Made by a program: the position numbers and the translations under genes. A stretch of 64,000 nt of DNA, from the NCBI RefSeq assembly GCF_000808535.1, contig NZ_JWLV01000034.1, positions 124,001-188,000 on the forward strand. The letters run 5' to 3'. This stretch comes from Vibrio sinaloensis (lineage in GTDB: Bacteria > Pseudomonadota > Gammaproteobacteria > Enterobacterales > Vibrionaceae). Positions 1 through 8,175 of this stretch are shown piece by piece. Each line of letters opens with the position of its first letter. Positions within the stretch are counted from its first letter, which is position 1. The notes under the pieces were generated by a model. The model searched no databases. It had not been told where the DNA came from and saw only the letters and a list, made by a program, of their open reading frames with translations.

Positions 1-1877
1 TGGCTATCACCATGAATTGCCACATCAAAGTGAGTGGTGTTCTCTGGCACATCAACGTAGAACAGCTGCTCGCTGTATGCTGCACCACTGAGCACCACAC
101 TCTGATTTACTGCGAGTTGCTTTACTTGATCAGAAGGCTCTGTCGGCTCAACCGGATTTGGATCTGGGTTCGGTTCAGGCTGCTGAGGTTCACTTGAGAC
201 AGAATCTAACCAACGGGAAAACTCACCATTGTACTGCTCACCCAATAACTGAACCTGCTCAGCCCACTCAGCAAACTGACCAGTTCGAGAAAGCGCCAGT
301 AAGCTATCTACCTCTTGCGGATGCTCTTCCAACATAAAGCGAACCGCTAAGTAGCCCCAGCGATAAATACGATTGGTATCGTGAGAATAAGTGGTCGCGA
401 ACACATCAGATAGGCTCATCTTGCCATCAGTAATTAAGCTAATCGCCGCATCGTAACCTTGTTTGTAATGCATGTATTCAGCAAAGCCTTCTAGCCACCA
501 AACAACGTGGCCATGCGCCAGATTGTCACTGAACGATCCATACTGATTAAAGCGAGCATCGAGGTAATGAACATATTCATGCTCTAGATTAAGAATAGAG
601 AGCGCCTCACCGTTGTCATAGCGGTAAGCGACAAAGCGCGCCACGTTGCCTGCTTGTGCCGGATTACCTTCCAAATACTGACCGCCGTTGTCTGTCGTGT
701 TACCAAACAAGAAAGAGGAGTAATCCACGTAACTGCCATTGTTCGCAAACACGGCGACTTCTACTCGTTCGTTGTTGTCGTCCGCAACAGGTTGATGCCC
801 TGTGTTCGCCACTTGGTGGAAGTCAGCCTCTTTTTCAGCCAACACGTCACAGGCACGAATTGCTTGATCTTGCGAGAGATCTTGAGAACGAATGATCGCA
901 GGTCCTTGGCACTCATGACGATTAGGCAGTACGCGAACCGCCAAATCACGTTTCGCCTGCTCGATATCCAAACCATTCAACCCCTCTGGCGCGTAAAAGC
1001 TCATCATCTCGACGGCGGCCAGCCACAACTTGTCGTGTTCACTACCAAGCGGGTTTTGCTCCATCACTTGCTGCATAGCACGCAGCGCTTTCTCTTTAGT
1101 GGCTGGGTTTGGGCTCGCTAGTAAACGTCCGGTTTCGCGAACGGCGTTGTAAACCAAGAAGCTCGCATCCGTATCCAATGCCCAAGTATTATCACGAGCA
1201 AACGCTGCTAACGTATCAATGTGTTGCGTATGGCTTGCCATGTATTGGTAAAAATCATCTCGCGAGGCATGACCAGCCATCGCACGGAAAAGGTTATTCA
1301 GCCCATCAACCCATTGTGTGTCTTGCGCCGTCTCACGATTGAAGTGACGAAGCGCCGCAAGTTGTGCTTCCATTGTTAGATGAAGTTGCTTCACATTGTC
1401 GACCATCAACGTCAGGCTTTTCATCGCACCCACTTGCTCGCGTCCTTGGTCTAGCGCGTGTGGATTGGCTAAGAACGCATTAATCGACTGAGCAAAACGT
1501 TGGCTCAATGCCGGAGAAAAGTCCGGCTGTTGCGCGTTGTAACGAACGTAATAAGCCGCGCGGACAAACTCACCCAGGTTTTCGAGTTTGCGCGCTTGCT
1601 CTGCTTCACCGCGATAGCTTGCGATGGTTTGGTTTAACGCGATTTGAATACGGCTTAAGCTCGCTTCACTGTAGATATCGTTCAGTGAATCAGCGGGGGT
1701 AGAAAACCAATCACTGTAACAATGATGAGTGGCTTCAGACACAGCAGACGCAAGATCAGAAGCTCGTTGAAGATCGGTAACATCGCACTGCTCTTGAGCG
1801 AATGAGAAACTGGAAGCACCAGCAAGCATGCAAGCGAGCGCCACGCGATGACGTGGGAATAGACGGGTATGAGACAT
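1..1877 (-). CDS. Secreted microbial collagenase (peptidase family M9A), 3' end outside window
   Basis: Zinc metalloprotease predicted to be secreted and to degrade collagen. Translated from the minus strand, it begins with a signal peptide ending ...SFSFA before QEQC. It continues as an N-terminal activator-type region and reaches the zinc site HEYVH at about residues 433-437, followed by LDARF and [12 protein letters not shown], where the glutamate is the likely third zinc ligand. After about residue 580 there is a proline-rich linker ([12 protein letters not shown]), and then the start of a pre-peptidase C-terminal (PPC) type domain that is cut by the window edge. The start was set at ATG 1877; an in-frame ATG at 1889 is possible, and neither has a strong ribosome binding site. 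The HEYxH plus EGFAEY pattern is typical of Vibrio collagenases. Confidence in the family is high; the C-terminal domain content is unseen. Confidence 0.9.
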   Translation of the reverse strand, partial: MSHTRLFPRHRVALACMLAGASSFSFAQEQCDVTDLQRASDLASAVSEATHHCYSDWFSTPADSLNDIYSEASLSRIQIALNQTIASYRGEAEQARKLENLGEFVRAAYYVRYNAQQPDFSPALSQRFAQSINAFLANPHALDQGREQVGAMKSLTLMVDNVKQLHLTMEAQLAALRHFNRETAQDTQWVDGLNNLFRAMAGHASRDDFYQYMASHTQHIDTLAAFARDNTWALDTDASFLVYNAVRETGRLLASPNPATKEKALRAMQQVMEQNPLGSEHDKLWLAAVEMMSFYAPEGLNGLDIEQAKRDLAVRVLPNRHECQGPAIIRSQDLSQDQAIRACDVLAEKEADFHQVANTGHQPVADDNNERVEVAVFANNGSYVDYSSFLFGNTTDNGGQYLEGNPAQAGNVARFVAYRYDNGEALSILNLEHEYVHYLDARFNQYGSFSDNLAHGHVVWWLEGFAEYMHYKQGYDAAISLITDGKMSLSDVFATTYSHDTNRIYRWGYLAVRFMLEEHPQEVDSLLALSRTGQFAEWAEQVQLLGEQYNGEFSRWLDSVSSEPQQPEPNPDPNPVEPTEPSDQVKQLAVNQSVVLSGAAYSEQLFYVDVPENTTHFDVAIHGDS

Positions 1878-2112
1878 AACAACACTCATTGATTAGTTAT
1901 ATATTTGAGCGCGTTGTTATATTCACTACAGCATCCAAAATGAATTGAGTTGCATAAAATTTATGAAGCCGGTTCATAAAATAGATATTTAACTCTAATT
2001 TATAAAGGTTTTTCCGGCTATACAACTGGGAGATGTTGCACAACTGATTGAAATATCAAAGATAAAGTCACCAGACTAGAAAGAGAAAAGCCAGACTTGA
2101 GCCTAGCTTTAG

Positions 2113-2451
2113 TTAGTAATTTTTACCGTCAATGAGTCTTAGCGGGATATCTTTCAAGACTTCCTCTTCTGCCATTCGCATATTAATTGCGACGACACCA
2201 GAGTCGCACTTCTCGGTCGTTACGTAGTGCGTCAAGCACCCGCACAGATTACAGCGATGAAACTCTACTTCTTTGTCTCCCCAGATGTAAAACACAGGTG
2301 GCTCCTTTAAGTAGCGAACCGTTACTTGCTCTGGTGAGTAGTACGCCCAATACGCTGCGTATCGGCGGCAGATCGAGCAATTACATGACGCTATCTCTTT
2401 TGGTAAATCCGCTTTAACAACGATGTTTCCGCAATGGCAGGTGATTTCCAT
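2113..2451 (-). CDS. GFA/CENP-V fold zinc protein
   Basis: Small protein (112 aa) of the glutathione-dependent formaldehyde-activating (GFA) superfamily. It shows the family's cysteine pattern: CHCG at residues 5-8, CNCSIC at 23-28 and CNLCGC further on, which bind two zinc ions. The open frame extends 15 codons upstream, but ATG 2451 is the better start because an AAGGGTG ribosome binding site lies about 9 bases before it and the CHCG motif is then at the usual distance from the N-terminus. Family members range from S-hydroxymethylglutathione synthases to uncharacterised proteins; nothing here shows the substrate. It lies downstream of the SRA-HNH operon on the same strand but about 50 bases away, so membership of that operon is uncertain. 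Confidence 0.75.
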   Translation of the reverse strand: MEITCHCGNIVVKADLPKEIASCNCSICRRYAAYWAYYSPEQVTVRYLKEPPVFYIWGDKEVEFHRCNLCGCLTHYVTTEKCDSGVVAINMRMAEEEVLKDIPLRLIDGKNY

Positions 2452-2504
2452 ATCTTTACACCCTTGTATGTAATTTTCGTTAGCTTTAGCGCCCAAAATA
2501 CAGC

Positions 2505-2975
2505 TTATGAGTACTGTTCGATTATTTGTCTAATTCTCATTGATGCAAGAGATATTTGAAAAGCAGTTAAGCCAGACATTGCGATTGAGGCAAGTAATAA
2601 CACCCCCAAATGGTTTTGATTGAGCTCTTCTGCAAAAAACCAAATCGAAAAAGACATAAAGCAACACAAAATACATATAAAATACGAAGCTATAATACGA
2701 TCAAAAACTTTATGGAAAGAACACCACTCGTAAAGCTGCTTATTTGATGTTCCTTCAAGAGGAGCAGATACCTTTTGTGCTCTTTGGTGCGTAACACCAA
2801 GGAATGCCACTGGGAGTAATGGAATAAATTTCCAAAGCTCATCATTCCCCTTCAGTTTATTACCAACAATGTAAAAAAATTCTGGAAAGTGATAGTTGAA
2901 AGCTAGTAATAATAAAAATACTAGTAGCTCAAATGATATCAATGTGAAACGGAAAATATCTATGACTCTACTCAT
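2505..2975 (-). CDS. Four-helix membrane protein, third gene of the SRA-HNH operon
   Basis: Unrecognised 156-aa protein. It has four hydrophobic stretches (about residues 9-30, 50-66, 93-116 and 124-145) with a basic loop between helices 2 and 3 (THQRAQK), so it is probably an inner-membrane protein. The ATG at 2975 overlaps the TGA stop of the preceding 297-aa gene by one base (TGATG), which implies translational coupling. A TTG one codon upstream is also in frame but less likely. No catalytic motif was seen. In defence operons a small multi-helix protein encoded last is often a membrane effector or sensor; that role here is only an inference from position. Confidence 0.7.
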   Translation of the reverse strand: MSRVIDIFRFTLISFELLVFLLLLAFNYHFPEFFYIVGNKLKGNDELWKFIPLLPVAFLGVTHQRAQKVSAPLEGTSNKQLYEWCSFHKVFDRIIASYFICILCCFMSFSIWFFAEELNQNHLGVLLLASIAMSGLTAFQISLASMRIRQIIEQYS

Positions 2976-3868
2976 CAATGTCCCAAATGTCGCTTTTCTT
3001 TTATGTCGTCAAAAACTTCAACTGCCTTATCAAATAATTCATGAGGCTCTGGATTCTTATCAAATGAAAAGTTCTTCACTGTTTCTGAAGTTTTGATGGT
3101 AACAGTTTCGTTGTTTCTTCTTCCTTTCACTGTACCGTGTCCATATCCATCGGCGGCCATTAAAATCGCAGCATCTCCTATGGGAAGTGGTTCATCAGAA
3201 ACATATTGTTCTTCAGCAGTCTGATTAGCCGCTTTTTCGATATGATAAGGAAGGTCTGTATTTAAAGGTTGGTTATCAGGCGCATCTTCTACGACAGTCA
3301 TTCGGTCAGTGTTGCGCTTTATCAGATAGTCCTTCAACTCGGCCCAAAGGCATCCAAACATTGGATTTGGAGGAGATATTTTAGCGTTTACATGATAAAT
3401 GCCATCTAGAGAGGATACCTTCGCCGAGAATGAACGAAGATCAGATACAAGTTCTATATGACAATCGACAAAAAATCGCTGATACGTTTCTTCAATTATT
3501 GAACAGAATCGGTTGATGAACGCTTTTTGTTCAATATGGTTATAGACATTGAGAAACGCTATACCAGAATGAGATGGAATATAAACGAAAGGGCTCGACG
3601 CTACTTTTAGGTTAGGTTCAATCTGAGTCTCTTCTGTCCTCTTTCTAGTATCAACGACTGTTACTTCACCTAGCGGTTTGTATTTACTCAATCGACCAAA
3701 TATGTATCTGATTCCATTATGTTCAGCTTCGTGAACATCAATAAACGTCCAAGAAGATCCTCTATAAGAAACTGTAGTGGGCTCTTTAATTGCATCAATT
3801 AGTTTCTTTTGATCCAATGTTCCTAGCTTTAATACTCGACCTAAATAATACGTACCGGTGCTAGCCAC
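2975..3868 (-). CDS. Unknown 297-aa protein, middle gene of the SRA-HNH operon
   Basis: Not recognised. The protein is soluble with mixed alpha/beta character. The N-terminal 130 residues contain a short beta-rich section (SWTFIDVHEAEHNGIRYIFG). A central part includes VDCHIELVSDLRSF, and a C-terminal tail contains GYGHGTVKGRRNNETVTIKT followed by a charged helix. There is no signal peptide or membrane segment. It starts with GTG at 3868 behind a strong GGAGG ribosome binding site located inside the last codons of the SRA-HNH gene, 7 bases before the start, and its stop overlaps the next gene. The three genes therefore form one tightly coupled operon. Function unknown; it may act as a partner or regulator of the nuclease. 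Confidence 0.75.
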   Translation of the reverse strand: MASTGTYYLGRVLKLGTLDQKKLIDAIKEPTTVSYRGSSWTFIDVHEAEHNGIRYIFGRLSKYKPLGEVTVVDTRKRTEETQIEPNLKVASSPFVYIPSHSGIAFLNVYNHIEQKAFINRFCSIIEETYQRFFVDCHIELVSDLRSFSAKVSSLDGIYHVNAKISPPNPMFGCLWAELKDYLIKRNTDRMTVVEDAPDNQPLNTDLPYHIEKAANQTAEEQYVSDEPLPIGDAAILMAADGYGHGTVKGRRNNETVTIKTSETVKNFSFDKNPEPHELFDKAVEVFDDIKEKRHLGH

Positions 3869-3871
3869 TAA

Positions 3872-4753
3872 TTATCCTCCAGATTGAATAAAACGATAAT
3901 TGTTAAAATAATGCTCTCGGTGATACTGAAGAAACTTCTGTTCTATCTTGTGTTTCTTGTTCAGCGTTAACTGTCCGTCTAGACCAATCAAACTGAAATC
4001 ATCTGCGATAGAAAACACACCGTTATCAAACATCACGTGATGGTTTGGACATAAGCACAGGATATTTTCGACCACATCAGGTCCGCGATGCGGCTCACCC
4101 AACGGTTGAATGTGTGCAGCTTCTGAGTAGTACCCCGCTCCAGTATCAATGGCCAAACCGCATACTTGGCATTGGTATTGATGCCAATCTTTTACCTGCT
4201 TTGCCTTTTTGTAGTCTCGGACGATCTTGTTGACCGTAACGGCTTGGCGGGACGTTACCTCATAACGTGCTTTGGTTGTGTCTTGTACCTCTGCCGCAGG
4301 TTCCGAATCAATTTGGACAAGTTTGTAACGCCATACTTTGAAGCCAGACAATCCACGCTCGCACCAATAGTCTTCAACGCGGTATAAACCCGCATATTGG
4401 TAACCTTTGGCTGGAGAATAGTGGCTTTGATGTTTATGGCTTCGGGTAACCCGGACAGGTAAATCCTCTAACTTATTTCTAGCCAGAGCGAGGTTTGTAC
4501 GTTCTAGTTTTTGATCGGCTATTTGTCTGCCGCTGTTTTCATCGCGGCCACCAGCACCGGTATAGATAATGACATTGCCAAAATCTTCGTCGTCTTCATA
4601 ACCGCCGGAAAGCACGATTGAGTCAGCGCCTTCTCTAGCGCCGCCACTAATACCAGCTTGCATTGGAGGATGGATGCCAGATTTGGCTAACGCGGCTCGA
4701 TTTTCGAACATGTCACCGACTTCGGTATCGGGTATGTGTCCAAAAACTCTCAT
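3872..4753 (-). CDS. SRA (YDG) domain plus HNH endonuclease, probable modification-dependent nuclease
   Basis: Predicted DNA endonuclease of 293 aa. Residues 1-145 form an SRA/YDG domain: it opens with FGHIPDTEVGDMFENR, contains GGAREGADSIVLSGGYEDD and NVIIYTGAGGRD, and ends with YAGLYRVEDYWCERG. This domain flips and reads modified cytosines. Residues 190-265 form an HNH nuclease with C195-x2-C198, AAHI (H214), N230, LCPNHH (H238/H239) and FDNG, so all catalytic and zinc residues are present. The start is ATG 4753 with an AAGGG site 6 bases upstream. SRA-HNH proteins are known as type IV-like enzymes that cut methylated or hydroxymethylated DNA. Here it heads a three-gene operon, which suggests a phage-defence role. 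The exact specificity cannot be read from sequence. Confidence 0.85.
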   Translation of the reverse strand: MRVFGHIPDTEVGDMFENRAALAKSGIHPPMQAGISGGAREGADSIVLSGGYEDDEDFGNVIIYTGAGGRDENSGRQIADQKLERTNLALARNKLEDLPVRVTRSHKHQSHYSPAKGYQYAGLYRVEDYWCERGLSGFKVWRYKLVQIDSEPAAEVQDTTKARYEVTSRQAVTVNKIVRDYKKAKQVKDWHQYQCQVCGLAIDTGAGYYSEAAHIQPLGEPHRGPDVVENILCLCPNHHVMFDNGVFSIADDFSLIGLDGQLTLNKKHKIEQKFLQYHREHYFNNYRFIQSGG

Positions 4754-5091
4754 AGTAAACCCTTATGCATGTACAACTCAGTTAGAAAGAAGGTCGTTGC
4801 AATGACTGTTCTCTAACAGAAACATACGCTTACGGTAGCACAATCAACTGAATGAATAAGCCCTAGCCCATCTCATTTTTGACAAGTAATTTTTATAGTA
4901 ACAATCGTTTTGAATCATATAGATAAAAATCACAACATAATCAGTGGGAGATTCAACAGCGCATTAATCCGAATAAAGATCACAACTCACGAACTCTTTC
5001 TGGTGAATCGTCACTTGTCATCCATATTTAACGTGCCAGTCATATTAATAAATAAGAATGATTGCTCTAACACAAACTATGGAAAAACAAG
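4754..5091. other. Intergenic region between divergent operons
   Basis: About 340 AT-rich bases between the SRA-HNH operon (minus) and the sphingomyelinase gene (plus), presumably holding both promoters. A TTGACA lies at 4879-4884 but has no well-spaced -10 box on the plus strand. A 61-codon open frame at 4910-5095 has no ribosome binding site and no recognisable product, and was not called. Confidence 0.5.
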
Positions 5092-6420
5092 ATGAAATTG
5101 ACGCAGTGGACTCTTTTGCTAGGTGCTTTGGTTGCGCTACCTAGCTTAGCCGATACGGATGTATACCTGACGAATAACTCGGCTCAGCCGCTAACCATCC
5201 AAGTGAAACACGAAGGCAGTGATTTACTGAATTACGGTGAAGAATGGCAACAGCATGTGCAAGTGCTCGGCCCTTGGGAAACCAAATCAATATTGAGCTT
5301 TAACCGCTGGGAGGGCGTAAAGTCAGGCCAGCAGTATCGCTTCGACACCGTGGTTTCTAACCCGCGAGGTGAAAGCGTCACCTTGAATCAGGTAATGCAA
5401 GGTCATTGGTACAACTCAAGTATTGAATACGGCGTCTCTGCGGCGGATGTGGATCTCGCGCTGAAAGACGATCGCAATATTCACCGCTCTAGTACCGACG
5501 CATTTGGTGACCGCACGTCAGAACTGGCGTTTAAGTCTGCCAGCACAGCTCGCTATGATGATTTGTACTACACCATTACGCCTAGCAAGGTAGATGAAAT
5601 CGTCGATACCGATGAGCAAAACCTCAAGCTGATGACTTACAACATCTGGGCACTTCCGGCGATTGCTTCTCACATTGGCGATCGTTACGAACTGATTCCT
5701 GACTACGTCAAAGGTTACGATGTCTTAGCGCTGCAAGAGGTGTTTGCCAGTGGGCGTGATGCGTTCTTGCGTGAGCTTGCAAAAGAATACCCATACCAGA
5801 CTAAGATGCTCGACAAAGATGGCTTCAACATCCATGACGGCGGCGTCGTCATTGTGAGTCGCTACCCTATCGTTAATCAGGCTCAATACGTATTCCCAGA
5901 TTGTTCGGGTACGGATTGCTTTGCCGATAAAGGCGTGAACTATGCGGAGATAATTAAAGGCGGTCAGGCTTACCACGTGTTCGCAACGCATACCGCCTCT
6001 TTTGATACCGACACTGCACGTGAGTATCGTCAGCGTCAGTTCAAGCAGATGCGTGCTATGGCGAAGTCTCTGAACATCCCTAGCGGTGAAACTGTGGTTT
6101 ACAGTGGTGACTTCAACGTCAACAAACTGAAGTTCCCTGGTGACTACCAGCAGATGATTGCCAACTTGAGTGCAATCGAGCCCCAGTACTCTGGTTATAC
6201 CGCTTCGACCTTCGATCCTCGCATCAACAACTTTGCCGGTGAGGCTTTATCTGGTGGCGAGAATGTGGAGTACCTCGACTACGTGATGGTGAGTAATGAA
6301 TACGGCGTGAAGTCATTTAACGATAACCGTGTCGACGTTCCACGCTCTACCGCTGAGAGTTTGTGGAAACACTACAATCTGTCGGATCATTTCCCTGTTA
6401 GCGCTGTGATCAAGCCATGA
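5092..6420 (+). CDS. Secreted sphingomyelinase C (endonuclease/exonuclease/phosphatase fold)
   Basis: Predicted neutral sphingomyelinase (sphingomyelin phosphodiesterase, EC 3.1.4.12), a secreted cytolysin-type enzyme of 442 aa. It has a signal peptide ending ...LPSLA before DTD and a beta-rich N-terminal section of about 165 residues. The metal-dependent phosphodiesterase domain then shows the expected motifs in order: MTYNIW (metal Asn), LQEVF (metal Glu), GGVVIVSRYPI, FATHTAS (catalytic His), SGDFNVN and the terminal SDHFPV (Asp-His pair). All catalytic residues are present, so it should be active. The start ATG 5092 follows a GGAAAAACAAG sequence. The next gene begins inside the stop codon (ATGA overlap), so the two are cotranslated. 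Close relatives act as haemolysins in other bacteria; host relevance here is an inference. Confidence 0.85.
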   Translation: MKLTQWTLLLGALVALPSLADTDVYLTNNSAQPLTIQVKHEGSDLLNYGEEWQQHVQVLGPWETKSILSFNRWEGVKSGQQYRFDTVVSNPRGESVTLNQVMQGHWYNSSIEYGVSAADVDLALKDDRNIHRSSTDAFGDRTSELAFKSASTARYDDLYYTITPSKVDEIVDTDEQNLKLMTYNIWALPAIASHIGDRYELIPDYVKGYDVLALQEVFASGRDAFLRELAKEYPYQTKMLDKDGFNIHDGGVVIVSRYPIVNQAQYVFPDCSGTDCFADKGVNYAEIIKGGQAYHVFATHTASFDTDTAREYRQRQFKQMRAMAKSLNIPSGETVVYSGDFNVNKLKFPGDYQQMIANLSAIEPQYSGYTASTFDPRINNFAGEALSGGENVEYLDYVMVSNEYGVKSFNDNRVDVPRSTAESLWKHYNLSDHFPVSAVIKP

Positions 6421-7376
6421 AGCGTATTCTACTAATCTCTGTGCCCGCCATTTTGGCGGGCATAGTTTGGGTTTCTGTTGCTGGGGATGAGAATCAAGAA
6501 GCGCCACTACCGATAGCACCCTCTTCAAATAAGGCAGAAGTTCCATCGCCCAACGACGTTTTTGCAAGTTCAGTTCAAAGCGCAGACGAACAACCTGAGT
6601 CAAAAGAAAAACACTCAACATCCCCAATCAATGAGATTGCTGAAGTGTTAAGTGACGCCAAGGGGCGAGCATTGAAAGGTGAAATCGAATCCTTTTGGCA
6701 TCGTTGCACAACCCGCAACAACTGCGAATCTCAACTTACCGAACTGGAAAGCCGTTTATCGAAAGAGCGGTTTGCTTTGCTCGCGAACTACCATCGGCTC
6801 AATAATGAATGGCAGCAAAGTGTCGGAAACTTGTTGTTTGATGATCAGCAACCGCTCGCCTCTCGCATCGCTCTTCTCAAATCGGAAGCAAGAAAGATAT
6901 GGGGAGAGTTGGCAGATGTCATTTTTGATGATGAGTTTGTGCTGTACGACTTCAGTTTAGAGGCAGAACAGTTAGGCGCAGCGCCCGCGCAAGACTACGT
7001 ACAAGCCTTTGACGATTTAGTGAAAAATTGGCAAGGCAGTGAGGAAGCTCTGGGATTAACCAGTGAGCAAGCAAAATACGAACGAGCCGTCACGTTAATT
7101 CCGAACCATATTAGCCAAAGTGAACGCGAGGCGTTAGTTCAGGCACTTGCGCAAAAATACTTGACGCAAAAAGAGAGTGACGACATTCAGGCTCGCAAGC
7201 AGCAAATCGTCGATCAGCAACAGCAAGTTCGTGACTATCAACACGAGTTAGAACAACTGAAATCTACCCTAGAAGCGCAGCGTTCAAGCAGCCATGCCCA
7301 CATGTCAGAGTCACAATGGCAGAGCTATTACCAACAGCAGATCGCGAGCTTTCGTCGTGATTTCTTTGCAAGCTAA
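6417..7376 (+). CDS. Lipase-chaperone (Lif)-like membrane-anchored helical protein
   Basis: 319-aa protein with one N-terminal membrane anchor (residues 4-22), a low-complexity linker (to about residue 65) and an all-helical, Gln/Glu-rich body. The central segment with LKSEARKIWGELADVIFDDE resembles the repeated helix pair of lipase-specific foldases (a pattern like R-x6-FG-x-A-x3-F-x2-E). The hallmark RxxFDY motif of true lipase chaperones was not found, so the match is partial. It overlaps the sphingomyelinase stop codon by 4 bases. The simplest idea is a periplasmic foldase for the sphingomyelinase; this is inferred from context only. The C-terminal 60 residues are predicted coiled coil. 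Confidence 0.6.
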   Translation: MKRILLISVPAILAGIVWVSVAGDENQEAPLPIAPSSNKAEVPSPNDVFASSVQSADEQPESKEKHSTSPINEIAEVLSDAKGRALKGEIESFWHRCTTRNNCESQLTELESRLSKERFALLANYHRLNNEWQQSVGNLLFDDQQPLASRIALLKSEARKIWGELADVIFDDEFVLYDFSLEAEQLGAAPAQDYVQAFDDLVKNWQGSEEALGLTSEQAKYERAVTLIPNHISQSEREALVQALAQKYLTQKESDDIQARKQQIVDQQQQVRDYQHELEQLKSTLEAQRSSSHAHMSESQWQSYYQQQIASFRRDFFAS

Positions 7377-7419
7377 AGCCGAAATATATGGATAGAAAAC
7401 ACGTAGTAGCAAGGCATAT

Positions 7420-7439
7420 CGCTCACCAGAATGTGAGCG
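7420..7439. terminator. Hairpin between convergent genes
   Basis: Inverted repeat CGCTCAC-6 nt-GTGAGCG lies between the ends of the Lif-like gene and the FmdE-like gene. There is no clear T-tract on either side, so it is only a weak terminator candidate. Confidence 0.35.
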
Positions 7440-7463
7440 ACAGCCACTAATTTGAACTCGTGA

Positions 7464-8018
7464 TTACAATACGCGCAAGCACTTTTCCGGCGGCAAGCTC
7501 AACAGCGTGTTTGCGAAGTTTATCTTCTCATCTCGCCATCTTGCCGCAGCTTCGCGGCTATCTTGTGATTGGCGATCGGCTTCAAAATAGGTTTGTCGAG
7601 GCAAACCATTCGCTGGCGTCATCACCATGGATTGCTCGTTGGCTCGAATGGTAAACAAGAACTGTCCACGTTGACCAGATTGGGCGGCAGGGTGATTCAA
7701 TGTCGTATCGCAGCAGTAGCGACGATCTCGCAGCGCTCGACATGTGTATTCAAAAGCGTCTTGGACACCGCGGCCAGGAAACGCCGTATAGATGCTAATG
7801 CCGTCACGCTGCAGCGGGAAGTCTCCAGCAGACAGTTGCACCGCATATTGCATCATCCGAAAGCCGAGCACGACCCCACCAATACTATTTAAACCACTAA
7901 ACTGAATGGCTCCTTCCAAGCTTAATTTCAGTCGGTCTTCACCTTCATACAAATAGAGATCTGGAGATACCCAGTCGCTTTTTGGAATCAGAAGTTGTGT
8001 GATGTCGGAATGTCCCAT
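7464..8018 (-). CDS. FmdE-like protein linked to a metal/peptide ABC transporter
   Basis: 184-aa cytoplasmic protein. The section IGGVVLGFRMMQYAVQL, then a beta pair, then FPGRGVQDAFEYTCRAL resembles the FmdE fold (PF02663, named after an operon of formylmethanofuran dehydrogenase). In that family a GxxxGxRM helix and a D-containing helix surround the metal-binding site, but the usual HGH at the N-terminus is not obvious here. A CC pair occurs at RRYCCDTT. The ATG at 8018 has a GGAG site 6 bases before it; an upstream TTG is unlikely. A near-consensus Fur box lies 45-63 bases upstream, and the five-gene transporter operon precedes it on the same strand. A role in metal handling is likely; the precise activity is unknown. 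Confidence 0.55.
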   Translation of the reverse strand: MGHSDITQLLIPKSDWVSPDLYLYEGEDRLKLSLEGAIQFSGLNSIGGVVLGFRMMQYAVQLSAGDFPLQRDGISIYTAFPGRGVQDAFEYTCRALRDRRYCCDTTLNHPAAQSGQRGQFLFTIRANEQSMVMTPANGLPRQTYFEADRQSQDSREAAARWRDEKINFANTLLSLPPEKCLRVL

Positions 8019-8062
8019 TTTAGTCTCCAAGATTGAAGTTTATCGCGAGACATTAAAGATAT

Positions 8063-8081
8063 AATAATGATAATTATTATC
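8063..8081 (-). promoter_or_regulatory. Fur box upstream of the FmdE-like gene
   Basis: AATAATGATAATTATTATC matches the 19-bp Fur consensus at 17 of 19 positions by eye. It lies upstream of the FmdE-like gene (start 8018) and downstream of the transporter operon, so the small gene appears to have its own iron-repressed promoter. Confidence 0.7.
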
Positions 8082-8118
8082 AATTAATTTATTTAATATT
8101 CAGCGCATGTGCACGACT

Positions 8119-8166
8119 GGCTCCTTCGCTAACCTCTTTTACCAAAAAGGCACAATTGAAGGAGCC
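8119..8166. repeat. Nested inverted repeat after the ABC operon
   Basis: Nine-base perfect arms GGCTCCTTC (8119-8127) and GAAGGAGCC (8158-8166) enclose a smaller imperfect inverted repeat, CCTCTTTT-acc-AAAAAGG. The structure sits 10 bases after the stop of the ABC ATPase gene, and could act as a terminator or RNA-stabilising stem for the minus-strand operon. Confidence 0.5.
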
Positions 8167-8175
8167 GAATGGGGA

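Noticed and set aside
654..1702. Several open frames on the plus strand across the collagenase gene
   Set aside because: They are antisense shadows of the long minus-strand collagenase frame, with no motifs or ribosome binding sites.
4910..5095. 61-codon open frame before the sphingomyelinase gene
   Set aside because: No ribosome binding site, low-complexity translation, and it overlaps the start of the next gene.
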